From Streptomyces sp. ISL-10 (GTDB taxonomy: Bacteria > Actinomycetota > Actinomycetes > Streptomycetales > Streptomycetaceae), in assembly GCF_018614575.1 (NCBI RefSeq), contig NZ_JAGGOJ010000043.1, positions 17,233 through 81,232 on the forward strand: a stretch of 64,000 nt of DNA, in the 5' to 3' direction. Numbering within the stretch: the first letter of the stretch is position 1; every line of letters begins with the position of its first letter. Below the pieces are notes generated by a model that worked only from the letters and a program-made list of their open reading frames with translations, was not told the origin of the DNA and ran no database searches. Shown here piece after piece: positions 31,501 through 39,744 of this stretch. A program made the position numbers and the translations under genes.

Positions 31501-31959
31501 GAACTGGTCCCGGCTCATGCCGAGCAGCTGCGTGATCTCCTCGCCGATCTCCTGGTGCGATTTGCTGAGCGGGCGCCATTGCCGGGTGTCGGCGTCGTAT
31601 TCGCGCAGCAGGCTCTGCGCCCGCTCGGTGACGAAGCCGGCGCCGCGCGCCTTCGGGCGGGGTTGCGCGGGCCGGCGGGTGACCTCCAGCCTGCGTCCGG
31701 CGACGGTGAGTTCGAGGCAGACCTCGGTGGGAGTGCGCACCTCGGCGTGGTCGCTGCGCAGCGAGGTACCCGGGCTCTGGCGTGCGCCGGGCACTGCTCC
31801 GTAGAGGGCGAAGCAGACCGCGTCGAGGACAGAGGTCTTGCCCGCGCCCGTGGGGCCGTGCAGCAGGAACAGGCCCGCCGATGAGAGCGTGTCGAAGTCG
31901 ACTTCCTGGGTGGCGCCGAACGGTCCGAAGGCCGTGACGGTCAACCGGTGCAGCCTCAC
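28594..31959 (-). CDS. sbcC: Exonuclease SbcCD, ATPase subunit
   Basis: 1121-aa SMC/Rad50-type ATPase that works with SbcD to open DNA hairpins and process ends. Walker A GPTGAGKTS (about residue 35), coiled coils either side of a zinc hook CAVC (C518-C521), signature LSGGETFFASLALALG and Walker B TLFIDEGFGSLDD near the C-terminus. Unusual: after the hook, about residues 570-698, the coiled coil is interrupted by a Gly/Ala/Pro-rich low-complexity stretch of about 130 residues. Its start overlaps the sbcD stop by 4 nt. Confidence 0.96.
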   Translation of the reverse strand: MRLHRLTVTAFGPFGATQEVDFDTLSSAGLFLLHGPTGAGKTSVLDAVCFALYGAVPGARQSPGTSLRSDHAEVRTPTEVCLELTVAGRRLEVTRRPAQPRPKARGAGFVTERAQSLLREYDADTRQWRPLSKSHQEIGEEITQLLGMSRDQFCQVVLLPQGDFARFLRADAEARGKLLGRLFDTRRFAAVEERLADLRRAAEARVRAGDERLLALVHRMEQAAGDAAGDWPPPDQQPGDPGLAAAVLQWAAVARSGARERLDIAAQAAAAAESRQAAARHALDGERDLARLQRRHADARCRADALEAARPGHEALVAELERARKADLVGPALRLRDEAEHERSAAGVERERTQAGLPADLAEAGAEQLLGRERTLRQELGGLESARRAEQRSTDIARERADLDRQARADDDVLQEATAWLAEWEGLRRSHQDRIAAAQEAATRAEQLAGRLEPARERLSAARERDELTARAGRAEARLRTLHDGANRAKAAWLDLKERRLRGIAAELASQLTPGQPCAVCGSAAHPAPARVAADHVDRAAEEEAYAASTRAEAAKTEAERDLAVLHEARASAASRARTGGTATAGGSGASGDPEAVVSTAGVRVIPSGARGATVAGDTATGAESGLPGDGPAGAPSWRAGPAPQPGDGAEPDVPAAGPAGHGTLPGSRAHSVDGMLGGAAPRSGAHGVPAPREAQDAPSVDDLRVAVQELEREHAEARRTASGLHAAREALERAEREHRERVDARQQAERRVSARMSRREALDGEQAGLDDELARARGDAASVAERAELLERRAGLLAAAAEAVRALDAAEQRLKEADDRLADAAFQAGFDTPADAAAAVVADAAQRDMQRRIDAWRTEEAAVAERLAEEDARSAAARSAADAEGAEADALAADRALRDAASRLAAARQCCAELDRLSRQSEQEVLRLGPLRERYDRVARLAGLTAGTSADNERKMRLESYVLAARLEQVAAAATVRLQRMSSERYTLVHSDARTGGKRAGLGLHVVDAWTGRERDTATLSGGETFFASLALALGLADVVTDEAGGMRLDTLFIDEGFGSLDDQTLDEVLDVLDSLRERDRSVGIVSHVGDLRRRIPAQLEVVKERHGSAVRLRTGGSGD

Positions 31960-33122
31960 CCGGCCACCTCGCGCACACCGGCGTCCACGCGGACGTCGTC
32001 GAACGCCCCGTGGAGCACGGCGCGTTCCTCATCGTCAGGGGCACTGCCGCCGCGCACATGGGCCACGAAGTCCTCCGCGATCTGCTGGTCGGTGCGGCCC
32101 CGGAGCCGCTGGGCGTAGGAGGTGGTGCCGTGCTCCTCGGCGCGCTCCGGCTCGAAGGCAAGGCTGAGGGTGTGCGGGAAGCGTTCGGTGAGTCGGGCCA
32201 TCGGATCGGCGGGCCGCACCGCGTCGGTGAGCGTCGCCTCGACGAAGGAGTCCTCGTGGCGGGTGAGTGCGGGATCGCCGAGGAGTTCGTCGAGGGCGCC
32301 GCGCAGGCGTGCGAGGGGCCGGGGCGCGGGGCAGTCGACACGCTCGGCACGCACGTCGCCCCGGGCGTCGAGGTCGATGAGCCACATGGTCTTGCGATGG
32401 GCGGCCTCGGAGAACGAATAGGCCAGCGGGGAGCCGGAGTAACGCACGCGCTCGGTGATGGTCTGGCAGCCGTGCAGGTGGCCGAGGGCGACGTAGTCGA
32501 CGCCGTGGAAGACGGCCGAAGGCACGGCCGCGACGCCGCCGACGGTGATGTCCCGCTCGCTGTCGCTCTCCTCGCCCCCGGCGACGAAGGCGTGCGCGAG
32601 GACGACGGAGCGGGTGCCGGGCTCCCGGGCGGCGAGATCGTCGCGCACCCGCTGCATGGCCGCGGCCAGGACCGGCTCGTGACCGGATTTCGCGACCCCG
32701 AACCGGTCCTTGACCAGGGCCGGTTCGAGATAGGGCAGTCCGTAGCAGGCCACCGGCCCGTGGGCGTCGGCGAGCAGGACGGGGGTGCCGCAGCCCTCCG
32801 GGTCGGTGCGCAGGTGCACGCCGGCGCGCTCGATGAGCCCGGCGCCGACGCCGAGCCGGCGGGCCGAGTCGTGGTTGCCGGAGATCATCACGGTCGGCAC
32901 CCCGGCCGCCGCGAGCCGGTGCAGCGCGTCGTCGAAGAGCTCCACGGCCGCGAGCGGCGGCACCGCCCGGTCGTACACGTCCCCCGCGACGAGCACCGCG
33001 TCGACCCCGCGCTCGCGGACCGTCGCCACAAGGTGGTCGAGGAAGGCGGCCTGGGCGTCGAGCATGCTCACCCGGTGCAGCGACCGGCCCAGGTGCCAGT
33101 CGGACGTATGGAGGAGTCTCAT
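31956..33122 (-). CDS. sbcD: Exonuclease SbcCD, nuclease subunit
   Basis: 388-aa Mre11-type metallophosphoesterase. Motifs: DWHLGR (residues 8-13), GDVYDRAVPP (about 47), GNHDS (about 81), and HAFVAGGEE plus GHLHGCQ in the second half, which complete the two-metal site. Translationally coupled to sbcC through a 4-nt overlap. Confidence 0.95.
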   Translation of the reverse strand: MRLLHTSDWHLGRSLHRVSMLDAQAAFLDHLVATVRERGVDAVLVAGDVYDRAVPPLAAVELFDDALHRLAAAGVPTVMISGNHDSARRLGVGAGLIERAGVHLRTDPEGCGTPVLLADAHGPVACYGLPYLEPALVKDRFGVAKSGHEPVLAAAMQRVRDDLAAREPGTRSVVLAHAFVAGGEESDSERDITVGGVAAVPSAVFHGVDYVALGHLHGCQTITERVRYSGSPLAYSFSEAAHRKTMWLIDLDARGDVRAERVDCPAPRPLARLRGALDELLGDPALTRHEDSFVEATLTDAVRPADPMARLTERFPHTLSLAFEPERAEEHGTTSYAQRLRGRTDQQIAEDFVAHVRGGSAPDDEERAVLHGAFDDVRVDAGVREVAG

Positions 33123-33164
33123 GATCCGTGAGCGTATCGGCGGGGTCGGACATCACGGGCGGGT

Positions 33165-33791
33165 TCAGGCATCCCCGTACGCTTCCCCGCCCAGTTCCAG
33201 GGTCGCGGTGCCCGCGGTGGCGTCGGCGAGCCAGGCCCGGAAGATGTCGACGTCGGAGTCCGGCAGGCCGATCCCGATCGTGACGGCGTCCGCGTAGGTC
33301 ACCTCGCGCACGGCGCGGCCGGTGGCGCGCAGGTCGTTCTCGAGCTTGCCCGCGCGCTGGTGGTCGACCGTGACGGTGGCCAGCCGGAAGCGCTGCCTGG
33401 TGAGGGTGCCGAGCGCGTCGAGAGCCTCGCCCACCACTCCCCCGTACGCCCTGATCAGACCACCGGCGCCGAGCTTGACGCCGCCGTAGTACCGGGTGAC
33501 GACCGCGACGACGTACCGCATGTCGCGCCGCGTCAGCATCTGGAGCATGGGCAGACCCGCGGTGCCGCCCGGCTCGCCGTCGTCGCTCGCCTTCTGCACG
33601 GCGGCGTCGGCGCCGATGACGTAGGCGTAGCAGTTGTGGGTGGCGGTCGGATGCTCCTTGCGGATGCGCGCGATGAACGCCTGCGCCTCCTCCTCGGTCG
33701 CGGCGGGAGCGAGCGCGCAGAGGAAACGGGAGCGGTTGATCTCACTCTCGTGGACGCCCTCGCGGGCGACCGTCCGGTACTGGTCCTGCAT
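33165..33791 (-). CDS. YigZ/IMPACT family protein
   Basis: 208 aa. N-terminal IMPACT/UPF0029 domain with the family motifs EINRSRFLCALAPA, HNCYAYVIG, SDDGEPGGTAGLPML and VVTRYYGGVKLGAGGL, followed by a DUF1949-type C-terminal domain (about residues 138-200). The family is linked to translation control in eukaryotes; in bacteria the role is unsettled. Monocistronic by spacing. Confidence 0.92.
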   Translation of the reverse strand: MQDQYRTVAREGVHESEINRSRFLCALAPAATEEEAQAFIARIRKEHPTATHNCYAYVIGADAAVQKASDDGEPGGTAGLPMLQMLTRRDMRYVVAVVTRYYGGVKLGAGGLIRAYGGVVGEALDALGTLTRQRFRLATVTVDHQRAGKLENDLRATGRAVREVTYADAVTIGIGLPDSDVDIFRAWLADATAGTATLELGGEAYGDA

Positions 33792-33823
33792 CCAGCCACC
33801 CTATGCGGCGCCCGTCGGCGCCC

Positions 33824-33913
33824 GCTCCACCGGGAACACCGGGAATGACCGGGGCCGCCCCGTCCGCTCCACCGGGGAATGACCGGGACCGCTCCCCCGG
33901 CACCGGGAATGCT
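33824..33913. repeat. Degenerate repeats around ACCGGGAATG
   Basis: Four related copies of a CACCGGGAATGACCGGG-type unit lie between the divergent YigZ and CoA-binding genes, where both promoters must be. No gene is supported here. Confidence 0.55.
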
Positions 33914-33941
33914 CGGGACTGTTCCGCCCGTTGTCCCGGGC

Positions 33942-34349
33942 ATGGACGCAACGGCTGAGACGATCCGCAGAATCCTGACCTCTACGGGCGACACCTGGGC
34001 GCTGGTGGGTCTGTCGACCAACCAGTCGCGCGCGGCGTGGGGGGTGGCGCGTGTGCTGCAGCGCTTCGGCAAGCGCATCGTGCCGGTGCATCCGAAGGCG
34101 GAGACGGTTCACGGGGAGCGGGGGTACGCCTCGCTGGCCGAGATCCCGTTTCCCGTCGACGTCGTGGACGTGTTCGTGAACTCCGGCCTCGCCGGCAAGG
34201 TCGCCGACGAGGCGGTGGCGATCGGCGCGAAGGCGGTCTGGTTCCAGCTGGGCGTGGTCGACACGCAGGCGTACGCCCGCACCCGCGAGGCCGGTCTCGA
34301 CATGGTGATGGACCGCTGCCCGGCGATCGAGATCCCGCTGCTGGACTGA
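33942..34349 (+). CDS. CoA-binding domain protein (YccU type)
   Basis: 135-aa single Rossmann-like CoA-binding domain: WALVGLSTNQSRAAWGVARVLQRFGKRIVPVHP, DVVDVFVNSG and AKAVWFQLGVVD are family motifs. Likely binds CoA or a related nucleotide; role unknown. The ATG at 33942 gives the usual N-terminus; upstream in-frame sequence is repeat DNA. Confidence 0.88.
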   Translation: MDATAETIRRILTSTGDTWALVGLSTNQSRAAWGVARVLQRFGKRIVPVHPKAETVHGERGYASLAEIPFPVDVVDVFVNSGLAGKVADEAVAIGAKAVWFQLGVVDTQAYARTREAGLDMVMDRCPAIEIPLLD

Positions 34350-34406
34350 TTCCCGCTGCTGGACCGATGCGGCCGGGGCCGGCCGGCCCGAGCCGGGAGA
34401 ACCGCC

Positions 34407-34961
34407 CTAGACCGCGAGTCCCTCGATGACCACCGCGCCCGGCAGTCCGGCGAGCGCCTTGCCCGGCACGATCAGCTTGCCGCGCCTGCGGCCGCTGCCG
34501 ATGAGGACCCACTCGGTGTCGACGACACGGGAGTCCACGAGCAGCGGCCAGTCGGCGGGCAGCCCGATCGCGGTGATACCGCCGTACTCCATGCCGCTCT
34601 CGCCGGTCGCCGTGTCCATGGACGCGAACGAGGCCTTGCGTACGCCGAGTTGTCTGCGTACGGCTCCGTTCACGTCGACGCGGTTGCCGGAGAGGACGAC
34701 GCATGCGGCGAGACTCGTCCCGCCCGACCGCTTCCCGGCGACGATGACGCAGTTCGCCGACTCGTCCAGCAGTTGCCGGCCGTAGTGCTCGACGAACGCG
34801 GCGGTGTCGGCGACACCGGGGTCGGTGTCGACATAGATCAGCTGCTCGGCCGGAACGTCCCCGTGCCAGGCGCGCACGGCCTCGGCGACCGGTGCGATGA
34901 GCTGGTCGAGGCAGTCGGGGGCGGGCCTGGCGTCGTCGAAGTCTCCGATGGGTGCACGCAT
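34407..34961 (-). CDS. YbaK/EbsC-type aminoacyl-tRNA deacylase
   Basis: 184 aa with the YbaK/ProX editing fold: CVIVAGKRSGGTSLAACVVLSGNRVDVNGAVRRQLG contains the conserved lysine region, and TGESGMEYGGITAIGLP is the conserved GG(I/V)TP-type loop. Family members hydrolyse mischarged tRNA (such as Cys-tRNA-Pro). Which tRNA this protein acts on is not clear. A hairpin-rich CGGCCGGGGCCGGCCG segment (34371-34386) separates it from the convergent CoA-binding gene. Confidence 0.85.
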   Translation of the reverse strand: MRAPIGDFDDARPAPDCLDQLIAPVAEAVRAWHGDVPAEQLIYVDTDPGVADTAAFVEHYGRQLLDESANCVIVAGKRSGGTSLAACVVLSGNRVDVNGAVRRQLGVRKASFASMDTATGESGMEYGGITAIGLPADWPLLVDSRVVDTEWVLIGSGRRRGKLIVPGKALAGLPGAVVIEGLAV

Positions 34962-35005
34962 ACAGCGCACGCTAACAGCGCGGCACGGGGCGGAGTCCAG
35001 GTGTC

Positions 35006-35055
35006 TTTGGGAGACGGGGGTTTCGGGAGACGGGGTTTCGGGAGACGGGTGTCTC
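35006..35055. repeat. 15-bp tandem repeats ending in a GAGAC/GTCTC hairpin
   Basis: Three 15-bp units of the type TTTCGGGAGACGGGG run from 35006 to 35050, then GAGAC (35042-35046) pairs with GTCTC (35051-35055). It lies after the XRE-cupin stop on the minus strand and may stop its transcription. Confidence 0.55.
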
Positions 35056-35085
35056 AACGCCCGATGTCTCGGGGGACGCGGCGTC

Positions 35086-35658
35086 TCAGCGGACGGGCGG
35101 CACGGAGACGGCCATGGTCAGTTCGACGGTCTCGTCCCCTTCGTTGCGGTAGGCGTGCGGAACGTTCGCCTCGAAGGTGGCGGAGGTGCCCGCGGGGACC
35201 GTGTGGGGCTTTCCGTCGACGACCAGGGTGAGTTCGCCGGCGGAGACGTGCAGGAGCTCGGTCGTCCCGTCGGGGTGCGGATCGGAGACGCTCTCGTCGC
35301 CCGGCACCAGCCGCCAGGCCCACAGCTCCAGCGGGCCGCCGCGCTCGTTCCCGACGAGGAGGGTGGTGGAACTGCCCGCGGGGGTGGACCACATGCGCAC
35401 GGCCTGCTCCGGCGGGACGAGCCGCACCTGCGGGCCCTGCCCGTAGTCGAGGAGCGTGGTGATGCTGACCCCGAGAGCGTCGGCGAGTTTCACCGTGGTG
35501 CCGATGCTCGGGTTGGTGCGCGCCTGCTCGATCTGGATGATCATTCCCCGGCTCACACCGGAGCGGGCGGCGAGCGCGTCCAGCGTGAATCCTCGCTCTC
35601 CCCGCCAGTGCTTGAGGTTGCGGGCGAGCGACTGGGTGAGCTGGTCGAGATCCGACAC
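35086..35658 (-). CDS. XRE-cupin transcriptional regulator
   Basis: 190 aa from the GTG at 35658, chosen because GGACGG precedes it; an ATG 11 codons upstream is also open. N-terminal XRE HTH (LARNLKHWRGERGFTLDALAARSGVSRGMIIQIEQARTNPSIGTTVKLADALGVS) and C-terminal cupin (TELLHVSAGELTLVVDGKPHTVPAGTSATFEANVPHAYRN). Such regulators often control adjacent transporters in response to a small metabolite. It is divergent from an EamA exporter, its probable target. Confidence 0.88.
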   Translation of the reverse strand: MSDLDQLTQSLARNLKHWRGERGFTLDALAARSGVSRGMIIQIEQARTNPSIGTTVKLADALGVSITTLLDYGQGPQVRLVPPEQAVRMWSTPAGSSTTLLVGNERGGPLELWAWRLVPGDESVSDPHPDGTTELLHVSAGELTLVVDGKPHTVPAGTSATFEANVPHAYRNEGDETVELTMAVSVPPVR

Positions 35659-35685
35659 GTTCCGTCCAATATATTCAATGGCAGA

Positions 35686-35701
35686 GTTCAATAGAATGAA
35701 C
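35686..35701. promoter_or_regulatory. Inverted repeat between XRE-cupin and EamA genes
   Basis: GTTCA (35686-35690) / TGAAC (35697-35701) with a 6-bp spacer, plus a further TTCAAT copy at 35674-35679. TAGAAT at 35692-35697 could be the -10 box for the EamA gene, so binding here would repress it. Confidence 0.45.
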
Positions 35702-35750
35702 TACCGTGTGATGTACCCCTTCGTTCACCACACTGTACTGCGAGGCCGTC

Positions 35751-36617
35751 ATGACCGCACTGTTCGCCCTGGCCACCAGCCTTTTGTGGGGGCTGGCCGA
35801 CTTCGGCGGCGGACTGCTGACCCGACGTACGCCCGCCCTCACCGTGGTGGTCGCCTCACAGTCGATCGCGGTCGTGGTGCTCGGCGCGATCGTGGTCGCC
35901 ACCGGCGGATTCGCCGAGGCGGGGCCCAAGTTGTGGTACGCGGCGGCGGCCGGAGTGGTCGGGCCGGTCGCGATGCTCTCGTTCTACAAGGCCCTGGCCC
36001 TCGGGCCGATGGGCGTGGTCTCGCCCCTGGGCTCGCTGGGCGTGGCCGTGCCCGTCGGAGTCGGGCTCGTGCTGGGCGAGCGGCCCGGGCTGCTGCAGTT
36101 CGCGGGCATCGGCGTGGCCGTCGCCGGCATCGTCCTCGCGGGCGGTCCGGAGCTGCGCGGTGCACCTGTGCGGCGGCAGGCGATCCTGCTGACGCTGACG
36201 GCGGCGTTCGGCTTCGGCGCCGTGATGGCGCTGATCGCCGAGGCGTCCACCACGATCACCGGGCTCTTCCTCGCCCTGTTCGTGCAGCGGGTCACCAATG
36301 TGGCGGTGGGCGGGGCCGCACTCCTCGTCTCGGTCAGTCGCGGCGGCCGGGCCCTGCCGGAGGACGGCGGCATGCGCGTCATCTGGGCGTCGCTGCCGGC
36401 GCTCGCGTTCGTGGGGCTGGCCGATGTGGCGGCCAACGGCACGTACTCGATCGCGGCGCAGACGGGGCCGGTCACCGTCGCGGCCGTCCTGGCGAACCTC
36501 TATCCGGTGGTGACCGTGCTCGCCGCCCTCGCCGTACTGAAGGAACGGCTGCGTGTGGTGCAGGCCGCGGGCGCGGGGCTGGCGCTCGTCGGCACGGTGC
36601 TTCTCGCCACCGGCTGA
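35751..36617 (+). CDS. EamA/DMT family exporter
   Basis: 288-aa inner-membrane protein with about ten predicted helices in two EamA repeats (for example LFALATSLLWGLADFGGGLL at the start, and AAVLANLYPVVTVLAALAVLKERL before the last helix). Family members export amino acids, nucleosides or other metabolites. Substrate unknown; divergent XRE-cupin regulator. Confidence 0.9.
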   Translation: MTALFALATSLLWGLADFGGGLLTRRTPALTVVVASQSIAVVVLGAIVVATGGFAEAGPKLWYAAAAGVVGPVAMLSFYKALALGPMGVVSPLGSLGVAVPVGVGLVLGERPGLLQFAGIGVAVAGIVLAGGPELRGAPVRRQAILLTLTAAFGFGAVMALIAEASTTITGLFLALFVQRVTNVAVGGAALLVSVSRGGRALPEDGGMRVIWASLPALAFVGLADVAANGTYSIAAQTGPVTVAAVLANLYPVVTVLAALAVLKERLRVVQAAGAGLALVGTVLLATG

Positions 36618-36723
36618 GCACCGGGCACTTCTGGCCATGAGCCGAGCAGACCACAGGCCGAGGCGGCCGAGACGGCGGCGTTGCCGGTCCAACCACAGGC
36701 CGAGCAGGGCTCGGGGGGGGCGA

Positions 36724-37488
36724 TCAGCCGTCCCCGAGGTCCGCGAGGTCGTCCTCCAGCTCCGCAAGCGCGAGCAGTTGCTCGGGGGTGACGCCTTCGG
36801 GGATCGGCACAGGGGCGGGCGTCCGCAGGGGCGGCTGCCAGCCGTCCACCGGATCGAAGCGGCGCACGACGCGTGCGGGCGCCCCCGCCACCACGGCGTG
36901 GTCGGGCACCTCTCCGCGTACGACCGCACCCGCCGCGACCACCACGTTGCGGCCGAGGCGGGCGCCGGGCAGGATCACCGCCCCGGTGCCGAGCCAGCAG
37001 CCCGGACCTATCTCGACGGGCTCCGTACGCGGCCACTGCCTGCCGACCGGCTGGCCGGGGTCGTCGTAGCTGTGATTGGTCGACGTGATGTAGACGTACG
37101 GCCCGCAGTACGTGTCCGAGCCGATGGTCACGCGTGTATCGGCGATGACATGGCTGCCGCGCCCCAGGACCACGCCGTCGCCCAGGGTCAGGACCGGGTC
37201 GGGCCCGAGGTCCAGATCCGGCATCATGCCCGCGGTGAGCGTGACCTGCTCGGCGATGACGCAGTGGTCGCCGAGTTCGATCCAGCGCTCACCGAAGACG
37301 GTCCCCTGCGGGAAGGCCAGCCGGGTGCCGACGCCCAGCCGCCGGAAGCGCAGCCGGCCCGGGTGCTGCGCGGTGACGGATCCGGCCTCCTGAACCCACC
37401 GCCAGCCGCGGTGGACGGCACGCGCGAGAACGCGCCGACGCCAGGCGGTCAGCGATGAGAACGTGTTTCTGTTCTTCGGCACCCGCAC
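36724..37488 (-). CDS. Left-handed beta-helix acyltransferase
   Basis: 254 aa. Hexapeptide-repeat strands (IELGDHCVIAEQVTLTAG; LTLGDGVVLGRGSHVIADTRVTIGSDTYCGPYVYI; IGPGCWLGTGAVILPGARLGRNVVVAAGAVVRG) form the O-acetyltransferase core, with the usual catalytic histidine in TSTNHSYDD. The basic N-terminus has no clear membrane helix. Typical role: O-acetylation of a sugar or polysaccharide; acceptor unknown. Convergent with EamA across a 100-bp spacer holding two ACCACAGGCCGAG copies and a run of eight G. Confidence 0.85.
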   Translation of the reverse strand: MRVPKNRNTFSSLTAWRRRVLARAVHRGWRWVQEAGSVTAQHPGRLRFRRLGVGTRLAFPQGTVFGERWIELGDHCVIAEQVTLTAGMMPDLDLGPDPVLTLGDGVVLGRGSHVIADTRVTIGSDTYCGPYVYITSTNHSYDDPGQPVGRQWPRTEPVEIGPGCWLGTGAVILPGARLGRNVVVAAGAVVRGEVPDHAVVAGAPARVVRRFDPVDGWQPPLRTPAPVPIPEGVTPEQLLALAELEDDLADLGDG

Positions 37489-37869
37489 ACGGTAGTCGGC
37501 CGCTCGGCACCCGATCCGCGGGCAACGCTGTGACGTTCACCCCAACTGGGCGCTTCAGCAAAGCGCCTCTGCCGGGGGCCGCAGCCGCGCGCCTCCGCGG
37601 GAGCGCGCCTTTGCCGCCACTCGTACCACGACGGCCCGCCGACGCACGGGACTTCCGGCACAACTCCACCGATCTATGGACAGTGCGCGCGCTTCGGACC
37701 GCATCTCGCGCCCCGTGACTAGCATGAGCACCGCATGCACACGAAGTATCACTCCGAGTGATCGGCGACCCGGCCTGGTGACCGACATGCGGGCGGCCGC
37801 CGCACGTACGCCGAACGGCCGGCCCCGTTCTCCTGTACCTCCCGCAGTCGAACAACGAGGGATCGCGGA
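37489..37869. promoter_or_regulatory. Conservon upstream region with hairpin and palindrome
   Basis: This 381-bp gap has no supported gene. GGCGCTT (37549-37555) / AAGCGCC (37561-37567) is a perfect 7-bp hairpin. ATCACT-CCG-AGTGAT (37748-37762) is a perfect inverted repeat about 108 bp before the kinase start and is the best operator candidate for the conservon. A GAGGGATCG stretch at 37857-37865 serves as ribosome site. Confidence 0.5.
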
Positions 37870-39744
37870 ATGTCAGTGCCAGTCGCTCCCAAACCTCACA
37901 GGACCCGTACGTCACGGCCGATGCCTGTCGCCGTGCCCATGTCCTCGCTCGTGGCAGCCGCCGCAGTAGGCGGCGCGGTGGGCGCCGCGGCGCCGGAGGC
38001 GGCCGGGCCCTACGTCGTGACCACCGTCGCCGTCGCCTGGGTGTGCCTCGCGATCGCCGTCGTCGGCGCGACGGTCGCCCTGCACCGGCAGCAGGACGCG
38101 ACCGCATCGGCCCGGCGCGAACTGCGCATTCTGCAGAACCGATTCGCCCAGAGCGCCGCCGAGTCGGCCCACCTGGTCGATGTCACCATGCCCTCGGTCG
38201 TCAGGCGGCTGCGCGACGGCGCGAGCACCGACGACGCACTCACGAGCACTCCGCGGCCGGACGACCCCCGACTGCGGCGCGTCCTGAAGATCTTCGTCAC
38301 GGAAATCTGTGGCGCCGAGCACCGTGTGCGGTCCGCCGCCGCCAACGCTGCCCGCGCGGTCCGGCAGTTGACGCTGGCAGCCGACGCCATCGACAGGCTC
38401 ACGACCGTGACGCTGCCGACCGCGGTCGCCCGGCTGCGCGGCGGCGCCTCGGCCGAGACGGTGCTCGGCGAGCTCGAACTGCCCGCCGACGCCCGGCTGC
38501 GGGCACTCACCGACACGGCGGTGCGGGAGCTCGCGACGAGCGAACGCCGCGCGGCCGCCGCGCAGGCTGCCGGCGCCGAGGCGCTCAGCCGCGTCCAGGC
38601 GCAGACCGTGTCGATCCTCGCCGACCTGCGCGAGATGCAGGAACGGCATGGCGAGGAGGTCCTCGGCGATCTGCTCGGGCTCGACCACAAGACGTCGCGA
38701 CTGGGCTTCATGACGGACCGGCTCACCCTGTTGACGGGCGGCCGGGCAAGCCGGTCGTGGAACAGGCCGATCCCTGTCGAAAGCATTCTGCGCGGCGCGG
38801 TCGGCCGGATCGCCGCCTATCGGCGGGTGCGGATGCATCCCGCCGGCACCGCGGCGATCGCGGGCTTCGCCGCGGAGGGCGTGATGCATCTGCTGGCCGA
38901 ACTGATGGACAACGCGGCCAACTTCTCGCCGCCCGTCGACGAGGTCCACGTCTATGTCGAGGAGCGCACGGCGGGGCTCGTGGTCACCATCGAGGACAGC
39001 GGTCCGAAGATGGGCCCCGCGGCGATGCGGCGCGCGGAGGAGGCTGCGTCCGGCCATGTCACCGACCTCGCCGCATTGCAGGGCACCCGCCTGGGGCTGG
39101 CCGTGGTCGGGCGACTGGCGGTCACCTACGGGATGAACGTGAGCTTCCGGCCGTCCTCCCTGGGCGGTACGGGGGTGGTCGTGCTGGTCCCGCCCCACCT
39201 CTTGGCGCGGCCGGCCGACAGCGACACGGAGGAGGCGGGACACCCGGCTGCGGCCCCGCAGGAGCCGACCTCGTCGGCGTGCGGGACGGTGTCGGGAGCG
39301 CCGCAGGACAGGGGCTTCGTGCCCGCGCAGGACAGCCGCCGGACGGCGACCGCGGGCGGCCTCCCCGTACGCCCGCCGGGGCGCACCATGGCGGCGAACC
39401 GGGGCGCCGCGGATCTGCGCCCCGGAGAGGAGGCGGTTGCCCGCTTCGACGCCTTCCACCGCACCGGCAGGCCCACGCGGGAGATGTCGGACACGCCCGC
39501 CGCCGACCCGGAACCCGGCACCACCGGCCGGCCCGACGCCCCCGACGACCCCGCACAACCCGGCACCACCAGAGGGCCCGACGCGCCCAACAGCGCACAG
39601 CCCGGCCCCACCGGATGCCCCGACACACCCGCCGCCGAGGCCGCGGTGGGACACCGCGGCCTCCACGCTCCCACGGCCGGGTCCGGCGGCAACGGCGAGC
39701 CGGCCGAGCCCCGGTTGCCCGCCCCCGGGAGCTCCCTCTCATGA
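37870..39744 (+). CDS. cvnA: Conservon sensor histidine kinase-like protein
   Basis: 624 aa. Two N-terminal hydrophobic segments (about residues 24-40 and 45-65), a helical linker, a DHKTSRLGFM H-box-like motif (H about 275), and an HATPase domain with N-box ELMDNAANFSPP (about 343), G1 DSGPKMG and G2 GTRLGLAVVG. The C-terminal 190 residues are Pro/Gly-rich and disordered, with repeats of the PGTTxGPDAP type. In conservons this protein nucleates a membrane complex with a roadblock protein, a DUF742 protein and a GTPase. The stop overlaps the DUF742 start (ATGA); the usual roadblock gene between them is missing. Confidence 0.88.
   Translation: MSVPVAPKPHRTRTSRPMPVAVPMSSLVAAAAVGGAVGAAAPEAAGPYVVTTVAVAWVCLAIAVVGATVALHRQQDATASARRELRILQNRFAQSAAESAHLVDVTMPSVVRRLRDGASTDDALTSTPRPDDPRLRRVLKIFVTEICGAEHRVRSAAANAARAVRQLTLAADAIDRLTTVTLPTAVARLRGGASAETVLGELELPADARLRALTDTAVRELATSERRAAAAQAAGAEALSRVQAQTVSILADLREMQERHGEEVLGDLLGLDHKTSRLGFMTDRLTLLTGGRASRSWNRPIPVESILRGAVGRIAAYRRVRMHPAGTAAIAGFAAEGVMHLLAELMDNAANFSPPVDEVHVYVEERTAGLVVTIEDSGPKMGPAAMRRAEEAASGHVTDLAALQGTRLGLAVVGRLAVTYGMNVSFRPSSLGGTGVVVLVPPHLLARPADSDTEEAGHPAAAPQEPTSSACGTVSGAPQDRGFVPAQDSRRTATAGGLPVRPPGRTMAANRGAADLRPGEEAVARFDAFHRTGRPTREMSDTPAADPEPGTTGRPDAPDDPAQPGTTRGPDAPNSAQPGPTGCPDTPAAEAAVGHRGLHAPTAGSGGNGEPAEPRLPAPGSSLS

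Noticed and set aside
28942..31884. A 980-codon plus-strand frame opposite sbcC
   Set aside because: It is antisense to a full SbcC with all motifs and has no recognisable domain.
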